A DNA stretch of 34,517 nucleotides, taken from positions 1 to 34,517 of IMG/VR virus record IMGVR_UViG_3300034167_000106; one strand, 5' to 3'. This DNA comes from a virus. Shown piece by piece: positions 21,996 to 29,408 of this stretch (its first letter is position 1; every line of letters starts with the position of its first letter). Both the position numbers and the translations under genes were made by a program. The notes below the pieces were generated by a model that saw only the letters and a list, made by a program, of their open reading frames with translations, made no database searches and was not told the origin of the DNA.

Positions 21996-22274
21996 ATGAA
22001 CGAAGAAAAAAAACAACCTATCAGATTAGGAAGCGGTAAAAAAATTAACGATACTTTCCTAAGTTCAAGCCTATGTATCACAGATGCCTTAGAGCATTCA
22101 TACGAATACAATGGTAAGAAGTATATTAAATTAAACATTAGCATATTTGCTGAACCTGACCAGTACGGAAAGAACGTAAAGATTACATTGAATGATTACG
22201 ACCCAAAGGCAAAAGCAGAAACACCAAAAGCAAAGCCAGTAAGTATTAATTCAAATGATTATTTACCTTTTTAA
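21996..22274 (+). CDS. Conserved phage protein, possible DNA-metabolism accessory (92 aa)
   Basis: A 92-residue protein starting NEEKKQPIRLGSGKKIND, then LCITDALEHSYEYNGKKYIKLNISIFAEPDQYGKNVKITLN, a set of strands that could form a small OB-like barrel, and a Lys/Pro/Ala-rich linker before the acidic end NDYLPF. An acidic-aromatic tail of this type is a feature of single-strand DNA-binding proteins (DYLPF compares with DDDIPF of SSB), so an SSB-like role is possible. It lies among nuclease genes, which fits. This is inference from layout, not from a recognised family. Confidence 0.6.
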   Translation: MNEEKKQPIRLGSGKKINDTFLSSSLCITDALEHSYEYNGKKYIKLNISIFAEPDQYGKNVKITLNDYDPKAKAETPKAKPVSINSNDYLPF

Positions 22275-22540
22275 TGAAAGCGCATACTAAAATATACATG
22301 AAGTATTTTGGGTATGGGTTAGATTCGTATTTTGCCTGTGAAGTCTGTGATAATCGTGGAGTTGATTTACATCACATTGAAAATAGGGGCATGGGTGGAA
22401 GTAAGACAAAAGATTATATCGAAAATTTAATTTGCGTTTGTAGACAATGCCACGAGTTTTTCGGCGAAAAGGATGAATATTTACAATTTTTAAAAGACAA
22501 GCATTATGAATTTATGCAACGAAATGGAAGAACAGTTTAA
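22274..22540 (+). CDS. HNH-type endonuclease-like protein with zinc-binding cysteines
   Basis: An 88-residue protein with CEVC (residues 22-25), DLHHIENRGMGGS (His33-His34), NLICVCRQCH (Cys56 and Cys59-His60), matching the treble-clef HNH fold in which two CxxC knuckles bind zinc and HH plus N/H form the active site. In phages similar proteins act beside recombination genes (NinG- or Rap-like) or near terminases. The start overlaps the previous TAA by one base. The next gene, an HNH homing-type endonuclease, begins within its 3' end. Confidence 0.75.
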   Translation: MKAHTKIYMKYFGYGLDSYFACEVCDNRGVDLHHIENRGMGGSKTKDYIENLICVCRQCHEFFGEKDEYLQFLKDKHYEFMQRNGRTV

Positions 22541-23030
22541 ACCAATCAAAGGTTACGAAGGATTATACGAAGCTGGTAATTTGGGAAGCATTAAAAGTTT
22601 AATAACTAATAAAATATTAAAGCCACAAAGTAATCCACGTGGATATTATATTGTAGGGTTATCTATAAATAATAAATCTACTTCTAAAAGTGCTCATAGA
22701 TTGGTAGCGGAAACTTTTATTCTTAATTTAGAAAACAAGCCACAAGTAAATCATATTAACGGAATTAAAAATGATAATAGAATTGAAAATCTTGAATGGG
22801 TAACTGGTAAAGAAAATATTAATCATGCAATAAAAATGGGATTAAGAATAGAGGCAGGTAAATTAATAGCATTAAATAATATAAAAACAAAAAGCAAACA
22901 AACTTTAGATTTGTATACTGGAATTGTATTTGATAGTTTAAAAATTGCTTGTAAATCATTAAATTTAAATTATCATACACAGGCAAGTAGAATATTAAAA
23001 AATAATAATAATAGGTTACAATACATTTAA
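22524..23030 (+). CDS. NUMOD4-HNH homing endonuclease
   Basis: The Met at 22524 gives 168 residues beginning EEQFKPIKGYEGLYEAGNLGSIKSL, the NUMOD4 motif, and overlaps the upstream gene by 17 bases; an ATG at 22506 would add six residues. The central part (AHRLVAETFI, then VNHINGIKNDNRIENLEW) is the classic HNH domain of free-standing phage homing endonucleases, and the C-terminus has a small DNA-binding segment (SLKIACKSLNLNYHTQASRIL, NUMOD1-like). Such genes are selfish elements that copy themselves into related phages. Its codon use is richer in AT and runs of Asn/Lys codons than its neighbours, in keeping with recent arrival. Confidence 0.9.
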   Translation: MEEQFKPIKGYEGLYEAGNLGSIKSLITNKILKPQSNPRGYYIVGLSINNKSTSKSAHRLVAETFILNLENKPQVNHINGIKNDNRIENLEWVTGKENINHAIKMGLRIEAGKLIALNNIKTKSKQTLDLYTGIVFDSLKIACKSLNLNYHTQASRILKNNNNRLQYI

Positions 23031-23039
23031 AACATAATT

Positions 23040-23219
23040 ATGACATTATTAGAACAGATTAATATTGACTTGCAAAAGCGCGAAGAAAAAGGAATTAAAA
23101 CTTATGGAACTAAATTAGATGATGCAGATTTAAACAAAGAACAGTTATTAAATCATTTGTACGAGGAGTTACTAGATTCAGTATTTTACATTAAAAAATT
23201 AATCAATGATAAAAGTTAA
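23040..23219 (+). CDS. Small helical phage protein, MazG-like look (59 aa)
   Basis: ATG 23040 to TAA 23217-23219 encodes 59 residues. The pattern KREEKGIKTYGTKLDD, then ADLNKEQLLNHLYEELLDSVFYIKKLI resembles the helical MazG/dUTPase-like small phage proteins that have the acidic pair EELLD on a helix. Metal-dependent nucleotide pyrophosphohydrolase activity would be possible only as a multimer, and key motifs are incomplete. It overlaps the ParB-like gene by 14 bases, so it is probably translated with it. Confidence 0.55.
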   Translation: MTLLEQINIDLQKREEKGIKTYGTKLDDADLNKEQLLNHLYEELLDSVFYIKKLINDKS

Positions 23220-23670
23220 GGTAGCTGCTATTAAAAGCAACCCTAAAAACCCGAGGCTAATTAAAGATGATAAGTTTAAAAAACTTGTAAAGTCAATCAA
23301 AGAGTTTCCTGAAATGGAAACAGTCCGACCTATTGTAGTTAATAAAGACATGGTTATACTTGGAGGTAATATGAGGTATAAAGCTATGATTGAATGCGGA
23401 TATAAAGAAGTTAACGTTGAAGTAGTTGACTGGAGTGAACAAAAGCAGAATGAATTTATTATTAAAGACAATGTAGGTTTTGGGGAATGGGAGTGGGAGA
23501 TGGTCGCAAATGAATGGGATGAAATTGAATTAAAGGATTGGGGATTGGATTTGCCAGTATTTAAAAATGATATTGATTTTGACAATATAACTTCAAATGA
23601 AGATAGGAATATAGATAAACCTAGTAAATCAGTTACTTGTCCTAAATGTTTAAATAAATTTGAAGCATAA
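23206..23670 (+). CDS. ParB/Srx-fold protein with C-terminal zinc-finger-like motif
   Basis: A 154-residue protein with a ParB N-terminal-like domain: VAAIKSNPKNPR, then ETVRPIVVNKDMVILGGNMRYKA carrying the GGNxRxxA box (residues 53-60), and WSEQKQNEFIIKDN. The last residues form a CPKC pair (VTCPKCLNKFEA), half of a zinc-binding motif. In phages this fold accompanies DNA methyltransferases rather than plasmid partition, and the adjacent downstream gene is one, with a 1-base start/stop overlap. It likely recognises DNA or hydrolyses a nucleotide cofactor in the modification system. No ParA partner is present, so partition is unlikely. Confidence 0.75.
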   Translation: MIKVKVAAIKSNPKNPRLIKDDKFKKLVKSIKEFPEMETVRPIVVNKDMVILGGNMRYKAMIECGYKEVNVEVVDWSEQKQNEFIIKDNVGFGEWEWEMVANEWDEIELKDWGLDLPVFKNDIDFDNITSNEDRNIDKPSKSVTCPKCLNKFEA

Positions 23671-24596
23671 TGGCAATACCTTATATGGGTTCAAAGCGAA
23701 AGTCTGCACAAAAAATTTATCAAACAATAGTAAATTTTAATCCTAATTTAAAAACTATTGTAGATTTATTTTGTGGTGGATTTGCTATTGGTGAATTATT
23801 TTATAAAAATGGATTTAATGTTATTGCAAATGATAAAAATAAGTATGTAACTGCATTATTAAATCAAACAATAAATAATGGTTTAGACGAACAAAAATGT
23901 ACTGAATTTATTACAAGGGATAAATTTAATGATATTTTAAAAAATAGTGATAATTATGAAGATTGGTATGTAGGTTATGCAAGTTGTATTTGGTCTTTTG
24001 GTAATAATCATCAGAAAGGTTATATGTTTGGAAAAGAAACCGAGCCATATAAAAAAGCTGGTCACGAATTAGTTATTAATAAAAATCCATTGTTATTAAA
24101 AGAATTATTACCTAATATACCACAAAAATATATTGATGGTATTTTAAAACAAACAGATTGGCATAAAAGAAGGATAGCACTTGGGAAAGTTGCAAAAGCA
24201 CTTAAAAATAGAATTTTAGAACTACAGCAACTAGAGCGACTAGAGCAACTAGAGCGACTACAGCAACTAGAGCGACTAGAGCGACTACAGCGACTAGAAA
24301 TATTTAATAAAAGTTATAATGAAATAGTTATACCTAAAGATGCAGTAATATATTGTGACCCTCCATATGAAGGAACTGCTGAATATAAAGAAGGAGCATT
24401 TAACCATATTGAATTTTGGGATTGGGTAAGGATAATTTCTAAAACAAATAAAGTATACATATCGGAATATAATGCGCCTAAAGATTTTGATGTATTACTT
24501 TCATTTAGTCAAAAAAGCACATTGCAAGGTGGAACGCAAAAGCATAATAACCAGCCTGATGAAAAATTATTTATTCCTAAAGGTCAAGAAATATAA
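23670..24596 (+). CDS. N6-adenine DNA methyltransferase, D12 (Dam-like) class
   Basis: A 308-residue enzyme with MGSKRKSAQKI (motif X), VDLFCGGFAIG (SAM-binding motif I, residues 31-41) and CDPPYEGTAEY (catalytic motif IV, D230-PPY). This order is that of the D12 class, which methylates adenine N6. Residues 185-208 are an insertion of eight LxR/LxQ triplets encoded by 9-bp repeats, located between the target-recognition region and motif IV. No restriction enzyme gene is nearby, so it is an orphan methylase, probably protecting phage DNA from host restriction. It overlaps the ParB-like gene and the following gene by one base each. Confidence 0.93.
   Translation: MAIPYMGSKRKSAQKIYQTIVNFNPNLKTIVDLFCGGFAIGELFYKNGFNVIANDKNKYVTALLNQTINNGLDEQKCTEFITRDKFNDILKNSDNYEDWYVGYASCIWSFGNNHQKGYMFGKETEPYKKAGHELVINKNPLLLKELLPNIPQKYIDGILKQTDWHKRRIALGKVAKALKNRILELQQLERLEQLERLQQLERLERLQRLEIFNKSYNEIVIPKDAVIYCDPPYEGTAEYKEGAFNHIEFWDWVRIISKTNKVYISEYNAPKDFDVLLSFSQKSTLQGGTQKHNNQPDEKLFIPKGQEI
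24222..24293 (+). repeat. Eight 9-bp tandem repeats inside the methyltransferase gene
   Basis: Eight consecutive units of the form CTA-(C/G)AG-C(A/G)A encode Leu-(Gln/Glu)-(Gln/Arg). The order of residues is LQQ, LER, LEQ, LER, LQQ, LER, LER, LQR. Because each unit is three codons, slippage changes protein length without breaking the frame. The unit uses CTA for Leu, a codon less usual here than TTA, which suggests expansion of a single ancestral unit. Confidence 0.95.
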
Positions 24597-25108
24597 TGAA
24601 TAAGTGTAACGATATAGTGCTGGAGATTTATAACCATCCTGACCTTATAAAAGCAATAAGCAAAACAAAGCCTGAATCAATACAAGACGATTTAAGGCAG
24701 GAAATAGCAGTCAGCTTACTACTCCAGCCTTGTGATAAGATAAGCGCACTATTTGCTTCTAATAACCTATTACGATATGCTATAAAGATATGTTGGTTTA
24801 TGGCTACTTCTAAAACAAGTGAATTTTACTATAAATACAAAAAAAGTGATTTACTAAAGGCGGTTGAGTATTTTAATAGTCAATTGGATTTACCGATAAT
24901 ACCTGAAAGTTTAGCAGAAGAGGCAACAAAAGCACTTACAAAAAATAACATAGACATAGAAACAGATCACGAAATAAGAATTTTCAATAAATACGTAGAA
25001 CTTGGAAGCAATAGAAAAGTAGCAGAGTATTACGGAATACCAGTTAACCACGTTTGCAATATTACTAACAAAGTAAAAAAAGAATTAAAATGTATATTAT
25101 TACAATAG
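24596..25108 (+). CDS. Sigma-factor-like / HTH transcription regulator
   Basis: A 170-residue protein starting CNDIVLEIYNHPDLIKAI, with SIQDDLRQEIAVSLLLQP, a pattern similar to the sigma-70 region 2 start in short sigma-like proteins. The C-terminus (HEIRIFNKYVELGSNRKVAEYYGIPVNHVCNITNKVKKELK) forms a helix-turn-helix like sigma region 4. It sits just upstream of the morphogenesis block, where a phage factor that redirects host RNA polymerase to late genes would be expected. The two HTH-like parts and position make it a candidate late-gene regulator; sequence does not prove polymerase binding. Confidence 0.55.
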   Translation: MNKCNDIVLEIYNHPDLIKAISKTKPESIQDDLRQEIAVSLLLQPCDKISALFASNNLLRYAIKICWFMATSKTSEFYYKYKKSDLLKAVEYFNSQLDLPIIPESLAEEATKALTKNNIDIETDHEIRIFNKYVELGSNRKVAEYYGIPVNHVCNITNKVKKELKCILLQ

Positions 25109-25329
25109 CAGCCTTTACATTTGCTTATTACTTCATTAACGTATTTAATGGGCATATCATTTTAAAAAGAATATTTAAAATACCTTTAGTAAAAAGATTT
25201 AGACCATTTGACTGTATTCAATGTCTTACTGTTTGGTCAGCATTAGCATTTACGTTTCTACCTATTCATACAGTTGAAACAATAGCAGTAATATTTGCAG
25301 CAGGATTTATATCGATTAAGATTAAGTAG
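25090..25329 (+). CDS. Small membrane protein with CxxC-LTVW motif
   Basis: A 79-residue protein overlapping the previous gene by 19 bases. It has an N-terminal hydrophobic segment (IITIAAFTFAYYFINVF), a basic stretch with CIQCLTVWSALAFTFLP, and a C-terminal hydrophobic segment (VETIAVIFAAGFISI). The CxxC followed by W inside a membrane helix recalls the DUF1360-like small membrane proteins in phages. No mechanism is known to me. It is followed by a 12-bp tandem repeat. Confidence 0.65.
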   Translation: MYIITIAAFTFAYYFINVFNGHIILKRIFKIPLVKRFRPFDCIQCLTVWSALAFTFLPIHTVETIAVIFAAGFISIKIK

Positions 25330-25349
25330 ATACAAAAGTAGATACAAAA
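25326..25349 (+). repeat. 12-bp tandem duplication before a glycosyltransferase gene
   Basis: GTAGATACAAAA occurs twice in tandem (25326-25337 and 25338-25349). It covers the end of the membrane-protein gene and the leader of the next start at 25352, so copy number would alter the spacing before that start. Confidence 0.85.
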
Positions 25350-25351
25350 GC

Positions 25352-26341
25352 ATGAACATAATCGGATTAACACATAAGGAATCAGGATGCGGATATCATA
25401 GAGTAATATTGCCACTTGCTTTTATGAATGACATTAAAGGTTATGTAACCAACTTTATAACTGAAGATAAAACCGATGATTGGGATATTTTAGTTTACAA
25501 TAGGATATGCCAGTACGATATTAATTGGAACAAAACAAAGGAACTGCTTGGGTGTAAAGTAGTTATGGATATTGATGACCATTGGGATTTACCTTATAAC
25601 CATATCAATTACCAATCTTATCAAGACATGGGTAAAAGGATTGAAACAAATATATCTGAAGCAGACTTGGTTACGGTTACTAATCAGGCGTTATTGAATA
25701 AAGTAAAAGAGTTTACAGACAAGGCGGTTATAATGCCTAATGCTTTGCCTTATAATATTAATCAGTTTACAGATATTAAAGAACCATCGGACAAAGTAAG
25801 GTTATTTTGGTGCGGTTCGGTAAGTCATGAGAACGATATAAAGATATTGAGAGAACCACTAAAAAGATTGACAGGCAATATTCAAATGGTAATGGGTGGG
25901 TATAATGATAGCGACCCTTTAACTAAGTCAATATGGGATAGAATGTTTTCAATGTTTGCAGGTAAGCATCCATCAATTAAGTTACCATCAACAAGTCCTA
26001 CACAATATATGGATATGTATAATTATGCTGATATCGTTTTAATACCTTTAGAGGATAGCGAATGGCACGGATGCAAAAGCAATCTTAAAATATTAGAAGC
26101 AGCAGCAAAGAGATTGCCTGTTATCTGTTCAAACGTTGCTCCTTATAATATAGATACTGATGCGCCTGTGCTATGGGTTAATAGTCAAAAAGATTGGTTT
26201 AAATATATTAATTTACTCATTAACAACCCAAGCCTAAGGGAAAATTTAGGTAACGAACTTTATGCGTGGGCGACCAAAAGGTACAACTTCAAAGAAATTA
26301 ATCAGCAACGATTTAATGCCTACAAAAGCATTATTAGTTAA
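25352..26341 (+). CDS. Glycosyltransferase, GT4/group 1-like
   Basis: The ATG at 25352 follows the tandem repeat; a longer frame back to 25295 would overlap the membrane-protein gene. The 329-residue protein has an N-terminal Rossmann-like half (GCGYHRVILPL; VMDIDDHWDLP; ADLVTVTNQAL) and a C-terminal half with VRLFWCGSVSHENDI, then YADIVLIPLEDSEWHGCKSNLKILEAAAKRLPVI, the E-x(7)-E-like donor-binding region of group 1 glycosyltransferases. It would transfer a sugar from a nucleotide-sugar to an unknown acceptor: phage DNA, virion protein or host surface glycan. It overlaps the next gene by 26 bases. Confidence 0.82.
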   Translation: MNIIGLTHKESGCGYHRVILPLAFMNDIKGYVTNFITEDKTDDWDILVYNRICQYDINWNKTKELLGCKVVMDIDDHWDLPYNHINYQSYQDMGKRIETNISEADLVTVTNQALLNKVKEFTDKAVIMPNALPYNINQFTDIKEPSDKVRLFWCGSVSHENDIKILREPLKRLTGNIQMVMGGYNDSDPLTKSIWDRMFSMFAGKHPSIKLPSTSPTQYMDMYNYADIVLIPLEDSEWHGCKSNLKILEAAAKRLPVICSNVAPYNIDTDAPVLWVNSQKDWFKYINLLINNPSLRENLGNELYAWATKRYNFKEINQQRFNAYKSIIS

Positions 26342-26558
26342 GAAAGAAACAAATCTAGTATTTGATAAGCATAGGCACTTTTATGATTTCTACCATAAGA
26401 CAGGGGAAATAGTAAACTTTAACCATGATATCCAAAAAGAGTTATTAGATGAATACCGAAGGGTAAAAGATGCGTACTATCATTATAATACTAATTGTAC
26501 TATATGTGTTATTGACTTCCTTAATTTAATTTACCGATGGTATGACATTCAAGCATAG
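26316..26558 (+). CDS. Conserved small protein with Cys pair (80 aa)
   Basis: I take the ATG at 26316 (overlap 26 bases) rather than 26262, which lies deep inside the glycosyltransferase gene. The 80-residue product has DKHRHFYDFYHKTGEIVNFNH and a C-terminal YNTNCTICVIDFLNLIYRWYD segment with a CxxC pair. I recall similar short proteins in other Bacteroidota phages, commonly close to the terminase. It overlaps the next gene by 17 bases. No function is known. Confidence 0.6.
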   Translation: MPTKALLVKKETNLVFDKHRHFYDFYHKTGEIVNFNHDIQKELLDEYRRVKDAYYHYNTNCTICVIDFLNLIYRWYDIQA

Positions 26559-27204
26559 TGGAGTAACTGGGGATATTATATTTAGCTTACCAACAATAAG
26601 AAAGATGGGGGGCGGTACTTTGTATATTACACCTTATAATCTGCAAAGGGCTGAAAGCATAGCACCATTAATTAAAATACAGGATTATATTACCGATGTT
26701 ATTATAAGCGATAACCTGCCACATATTGATGTTGATTTAGATAAGTTTAGGGTATATGCAGGGCGTGAATCAAATTTGATTGAGGCGCATTTAAAGGCAC
26801 AAGGATTGTCAGATAATAGTTGGAAAGATGGATGGCTAAGGATTGAAGATAATAAGCCTATAATAGATTATACTTATTCGGTAATTAATACAGGAAGCAA
26901 TTACCTAGACCCTAACTTTGATTGGAGCAAAGAAATTAAATATTTACTAACTTTAAGCGAAAGGGTTTTTTATTTAGGTTATAGAGGTGAATTTGATTTA
27001 TTAAATAATAATGAAGCAGAATTTTTTGAATGTGATTTTGTAACTGCTGCTGAAATGATTTATTATGCTCAAATGTTTACAGGTGGATATTCTGCCTTAT
27101 CAACGATAGCAATGGGATTAGGTATTAATTATAGGATGGTTCAAGCACCTAATCATACTTGCAGCAGCTTATTAATGGAACGAGAAAAAATAGTTAATTT
27201 ATGA
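26542..27204 (+). CDS. Glycosyltransferase family 9-like protein
   Basis: A 220-residue protein with the N-terminal signature KHSGVTGDIIFSLPTIRKMGGG, reminiscent of ADP-heptose:LPS heptosyltransferases (GT9), whose GDxxxxxPxxxxL motif binds the acceptor. Later regions include SVINTGSNYLDPNFDWSKEI and the terminal YYAQMFTGGYSALSTIAMGLG, matching the GT9 donor-site pattern with a Gly-rich loop. It is shorter than the 300-residue bacterial enzymes. Together with the GT4-like gene 200 bp upstream it forms a small glycosylation cassette. The stop overlaps the TerS start by 4 bases. Confidence 0.7.
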   Translation: MTFKHSGVTGDIIFSLPTIRKMGGGTLYITPYNLQRAESIAPLIKIQDYITDVIISDNLPHIDVDLDKFRVYAGRESNLIEAHLKAQGLSDNSWKDGWLRIEDNKPIIDYTYSVINTGSNYLDPNFDWSKEIKYLLTLSERVFYLGYRGEFDLLNNNEAEFFECDFVTAAEMIYYAQMFTGGYSALSTIAMGLGINYRMVQAPNHTCSSLLMEREKIVNL

Positions 27205-27584
27205 GTTTAGAGAAACAACCACATGGAGGATTTTTAAATAGATACGAGAAAGGGGCAGCATGGAAAGGTAACCGTAATGGCAGACCTAGAAAGTACATAA
27301 CTGAATTAGCCCCACACGGTTACAAGAATGCTCAAGTAATGGATTGCATTCAGGTATTAATGGCAATGACTACAAAAGAACTACAAGAGATTTTAAAAAA
27401 TGAAGATAGCACAGTACTTGAAAGAACCTTAGCCAATGCACTATTAAAATCATTAAGTAAAGGTTCTTTATATTCAGTAGATACTTTATTGAGCAGGGTA
27501 TATGGTAAGCCAAAAGAAACAACGGCAGTAATACAAGACTCAAAGATTGAAGTAGTATTTGTAAAGGGTAAAACTATTTTATGA
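27201..27584 (+). CDS. terS: Terminase small subunit-like protein
   Basis: A 127-residue basic protein directly before TerL, with a 4-base overlap on each side. The N-terminus has an AWKGNRNGRPRKY motif, common in small terminase-like and DUF5681-type phage proteins, followed by a helical core (KNAQVMDCIQVLMAMTTKELQEIL; LERTLANALLKSLSKG) and a short strand end (KIEVVFVKGKTIL). Small terminases bind the packaging site and activate TerL. Position and basic N-terminus support this; no crystal-type HTH is obvious. Confidence 0.75.
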   Translation: MSLEKQPHGGFLNRYEKGAAWKGNRNGRPRKYITELAPHGYKNAQVMDCIQVLMAMTTKELQEILKNEDSTVLERTLANALLKSLSKGSLYSVDTLLSRVYGKPKETTAVIQDSKIEVVFVKGKTIL

Positions 27585-28735
27585 TTTTAGAACTACCTGA
27601 AGCGCATAAAAATCAAACTAAGATACTTGAATCAAATGCAAGGTTTCGGGTGGTGATGTGCGGTAGAAGGTTTGGTAAATCTGAATTAAGTCAGGTAGAA
27701 ATAATAAGCAATGCAATACAAGGAATGAATGTTGCTTACATCACCCCAACTTATAAACTAGCAAAAACATTTTTTGAGAAACTTACGCAATGCGTGCCAT
27801 TTGAAAACAACAAAAGCGATTTAACAATTCATTTTCCCAATATGGGAACAGTTGAATTTTTTACAGGAGAAAGACTAGATAACCTAAGAGGTAGAAAATT
27901 TCATTTAGTAGTAATAGACGAAGCAAGTTTTATACCTAACCTTGAAGATGGCTGGTTAAATTCAATCAGGCCAACGTTAACCGATTATCAAGGTAGAGCA
28001 TTATTCCTATCTACTCCTAGAGGTAAAAACTATTTTTATTCGTTATACATGAAGGGCGGTCAAAGAGATTGGGAAAGTTTTAAATTTACAACTTATGACA
28101 ATCCTTATATTTTAACATCCGAGATTAACGATGCAAAAGCACAGTTGCCATCAGTTGTATTTGAGCAAGAATACATGGCTAACCCTATGGAAAATGCAGC
28201 CAATCCATTTGGTAGTGAACACATTGCAAAGTGTACCTGTAATTTAAGTTACAATGAACCTATGTACTTTGGTATTGATTTGGCTAAGTCTGTGGATTGG
28301 ACTGTTATAATAGGACTAGATAGCGATGGTAAAGTAAGTTACTATGAACGTTTCCAAAAGGATTGGTTACAAACAAAAGAAACAATTAGACAGATAAGAA
28401 AGCATAAACATATATTTATTGATTCTACTGGAGTAGGTGATGCAATTGTAGAGGACTTACAAAAGCACTTCAACGATATGACAGGGTTTAAATACACATC
28501 AACAAGTAAACAGCAGTTAATGGAAAGCCTTGCATCATCAATTCATAAAGCCGAGATAGGATTCCCCGAAGGAGCAATTAAAGACGAATTAGAAATATTT
28601 GAATACTTATTTACGTCAACTGGTGTAAGATATTCTGCACCATCAGGCTTTCACGATGACTGTGTTAATGCGCTTGCCTTAGCTAATAAATGCCGTATAG
28701 AAAACAAAGGAAGCGGTCAATATCATTTCATTTAA
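27581..28735 (+). CDS. terL: Terminase large subunit
   Basis: A 384-residue TerL with the packaging ATPase and headful or site-cutting nuclease. ATPase motifs: Walker A VVMCGRRFGKS (residues 24-34), Walker B HLVVIDEA with Asp113-Glu114, and coupling motif LFLSTPRG (141-148). RNase H-like nuclease residues: Asp233 in FGIDLAKS, Asp281 in IFIDSTGVG, and Asp359-Asp360 in GFHDDCVNA. It is on the short side of the family but complete. It powers DNA translocation through the portal encoded about 10.7 kb further along the circle. Confidence 0.95.
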   Translation: MILELPEAHKNQTKILESNARFRVVMCGRRFGKSELSQVEIISNAIQGMNVAYITPTYKLAKTFFEKLTQCVPFENNKSDLTIHFPNMGTVEFFTGERLDNLRGRKFHLVVIDEASFIPNLEDGWLNSIRPTLTDYQGRALFLSTPRGKNYFYSLYMKGGQRDWESFKFTTYDNPYILTSEINDAKAQLPSVVFEQEYMANPMENAANPFGSEHIAKCTCNLSYNEPMYFGIDLAKSVDWTVIIGLDSDGKVSYYERFQKDWLQTKETIRQIRKHKHIFIDSTGVGDAIVEDLQKHFNDMTGFKYTSTSKQQLMESLASSIHKAEIGFPEGAIKDELEIFEYLFTSTGVRYSAPSGFHDDCVNALALANKCRIENKGSGQYHFI

Positions 28736-28766
28736 TTACATTTTTCAAAAACTTATATAATAGATT

Positions 28767-29408
28767 ATGACAATTAAGCAATTTCAAGAGTTGTACTATG
28801 TGGCTACTTCCGAAGATATGGACTTTGATAAGTCTATTAAGATGGTGGGGATAGTAACTAAAAAGACACCCGAGCAAGTAGAGGCAATGTCAATGATTAG
28901 GTTTAATTTACTTTGTGGCAGGGTGCATAATGAATTTAGGATATTCGAGAAAGACTTAATGAAGGGAAAGCCTAGAAAAATAGTAAGAGTAGGAAAGCGA
29001 TTCTATAAAATTAATTACGATGTAGCAAAATGTAAAGCATCAACCTATGTTGAAGTGGCAACTTTTAGCACGGATATAATTCAGAACCTGCACAAAATAA
29101 TGGCTTCAATAGTAACACCAGTTAGATTTAAATGGGGTAAGTGGGTTGAGCATGAAGAACTTGCAACGGATTTAGAAAAGATGGATTTTGAGGTGGCTTA
29201 CCATGCAGCGGTTTTTTTTTACACTTTATTCAACGTATCAATGCAAGTTATCCAGCCCTATTTGGTAGCAGAGATGACAAAGAAAGGGATAGCGAAGGAG
29301 AAAGCGACGGAGATATTGACGATTTCACAAAACATTTTGGATGGCTTTACAATGCCAAGATGGTCGCAGACTTCGAAAGAATATCTATTGAATCGGTTTG
29401 GAATTTAA
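28767..29408 (+). CDS. Tail-assembly-chaperone-like protein, zero-frame product
   Basis: A 213-residue helical protein following TerL. The core includes TPEQVEAMSMIRFNLL, RVHNEFRIFEKDL and ATDLEKMDFEVAYHAAVFFYTLFNV. In the zero frame, translation passes a run of nine T (29212-29220), and the last 45 codons (from about 29276) use G-ending codons (GCG, ACG, GAG, TCG, CGG) that are rare elsewhere here. The -1 frame over the same DNA has normal codon use and continues to 29491, overlapping the next gene. This is the arrangement of lambda G/GT-type tail assembly chaperones, with short and frameshifted long forms. The distance from the tape measure is unusual for such a pair. Confidence 0.7.
   Translation: MTIKQFQELYYVATSEDMDFDKSIKMVGIVTKKTPEQVEAMSMIRFNLLCGRVHNEFRIFEKDLMKGKPRKIVRVGKRFYKINYDVAKCKASTYVEVATFSTDIIQNLHKIMASIVTPVRFKWGKWVEHEELATDLEKMDFEVAYHAAVFFYTLFNVSMQVIQPYLVAEMTKKGIAKEKATEILTISQNILDGFTMPRWSQTSKEYLLNRFGI

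Noticed and set aside
23199-23585. 128-codon antisense frame opposite the ParB-like gene
   Set aside because: Antisense of a well-supported gene, with a Ser/Leu/Ile/Thr-rich translation and no motif.
23206-23670. Plasmid-type partition gene (ParB) suggesting a phage-plasmid
   Set aside because: No ParA, no centromere-like repeats nearby, and the gene is fused by overlap to a methyltransferase, as in modification modules.
24222-24293. CRISPR-like or iteron reading of the 9-bp repeats
   Set aside because: The units are contiguous, have no spacers, and are in frame within a coding region with a codon-sized period.
28767-29408. Sequencing error in the T9 run making an artificial frame change
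   Set aside because: Deleting or adding a base would shorten the product to a single frame, but the zero frame continues as a plausible helix (TLFNVSMQVIQPYLVAEM) after the run, so both frames look used; still cannot be excluded without reads.
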